Positions 5,438 through 5,493 of a stretch of DNA of 5,493 nucleotides are shown one piece after another. The stretch is taken from contig PUMG01000276.1 in assembly GCA_003551265.1 (NCBI GenBank), forward strand, positions 1 through 5,493. Direction: 5' to 3'. Each line of letters opens with the position of its first letter. Position 1 is the first letter of the stretch. The DNA is from Halovenus sp. (lineage in GTDB: Archaea > Halobacteriota > Halobacteria > Halobacteriales > Haloarculaceae). A model generated the notes under the pieces. It had not been told where the DNA came from, ran no database searches, and was given only the letters and a program-made list of their open reading frames with translations. Made by a program: the position numbers and the translations under genes.

Positions 5438-5493
5438 AAGTCCTCGGGCCGTCACTGGCCCATTTCTCCTGTCTGTTCGAACCACGAGTCACA

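Larger units (their letters stand above)
5272..5461 (+). ncRNA. Candidate structured non-coding RNA or structured leader, no family recognised
   Basis: This part of the 326-base stretch after the regulator lacks a convincing gene but holds nested complementary segments. Stem A is GGTGC 5279-5283 with GCACT 5341-5345. Inside it is stem B: AACTG 5288-5292 plus GGTCGC 5295-5300 with GCGACC plus CAGTT 5323-5333, 11 pairs with a 2-base bulge. Stem C is 5345-5362 with 5412-5428, 16 pairs with one mismatch and one bulged base. Inside it is stem D: CCACA 5379-5383 with TGTGG 5394-5398. A last hairpin, GGGCC 5446-5450 with GGCCC 5457-5461, is followed by a pyrimidine-rich tract resembling a terminator. 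Plus-strand orientation is inferred from the upstream TATA and this tract. It does not fit what I know of SRP RNA, RNase P RNA or tRNA. A frame with a Shine-Dalgarno sequence, ATG 5304 to the window edge, also lies here, so a structured mRNA leader or a decayed mobile element are alternatives. Confidence 0.35.

Noticed and set aside
5237..5485. 82-codon minus-strand frame in the 3' intergenic region
   Set aside because: It runs antisense through the inverted-repeat block, is Trp/Arg/Pro-rich rather than acidic, has no Shine-Dalgarno sequence or recognisable motif, and its start has no convincing promoter.
5304..5493. Protein-coding gene starting at ATG 5304 and leaving the window
   Set aside because: Although it has a good Shine-Dalgarno sequence, its 63 visible codons have only moderate GC at third positions by eye, few acidic residues and no recognisable motif, and the DNA is dominated by inverted repeats; kept as a finding, not listed as a gene.

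Overview
The window reads as chromosomal DNA of a haloarchaeon (class Halobacteria). The DNA is GC-rich, the proteins are acidic, TATA elements sit about 26-30 bases before start codons so that messages look leaderless, and the largest gene ends in a BAT-associated domain plus an HTH_10 (Bat-type) DNA-binding domain, a combination typical of haloarchaea.

Layout from left to right. Positions 1-122 (minus strand) hold the first 40 codons of a VapB-type antitoxin, whose remainder and presumed toxin partner lie outside the window. Its promoter and a small palindrome (132-143) lie just upstream. Positions 184-651 (minus) encode RimI, an N-terminal protein acetyltransferase of the GNAT fold. A single TATA element at 674-681 appears to serve rimI and the divergent gene at 707-1402 (plus), a zinc-ribbon protein of unknown function. 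It is followed by a 55-residue two-helix membrane protein (1440-1607). After a 128-base gap with a promoter, a possible 16-codon upstream reading frame and a hairpin comes the dominant gene, 1736-5167 (plus). It encodes a 1143-residue cytoplasmic regulator with a receiver-like domain, two PAS domains, three GAF domains, a BAT-associated domain and a C-terminal HTH_10. It has no histidine kinase module, so it probably couples sensing directly to transcription.

Positions 5168-5493 contain no convincing protein gene. From about 5270 to 5461 the sequence is unusually rich in nested inverted repeats, preceded by an AT-rich promoter-like stretch and followed by a pyrimidine-rich tract. I regard a structured non-coding RNA, or a structured leader of a gene lying to the right, as the most interesting unexplained signal here, with modest confidence. 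No CRISPR array, rRNA, intact tRNA or intact insertion sequence was seen.

The genes do not form one pathway. The left half combines housekeeping protein modification with a toxin-antitoxin locus edge; the right half is a stand-alone environmental or redox/light-type sensor-regulator whose ligand and targets cannot be told from the sequence.
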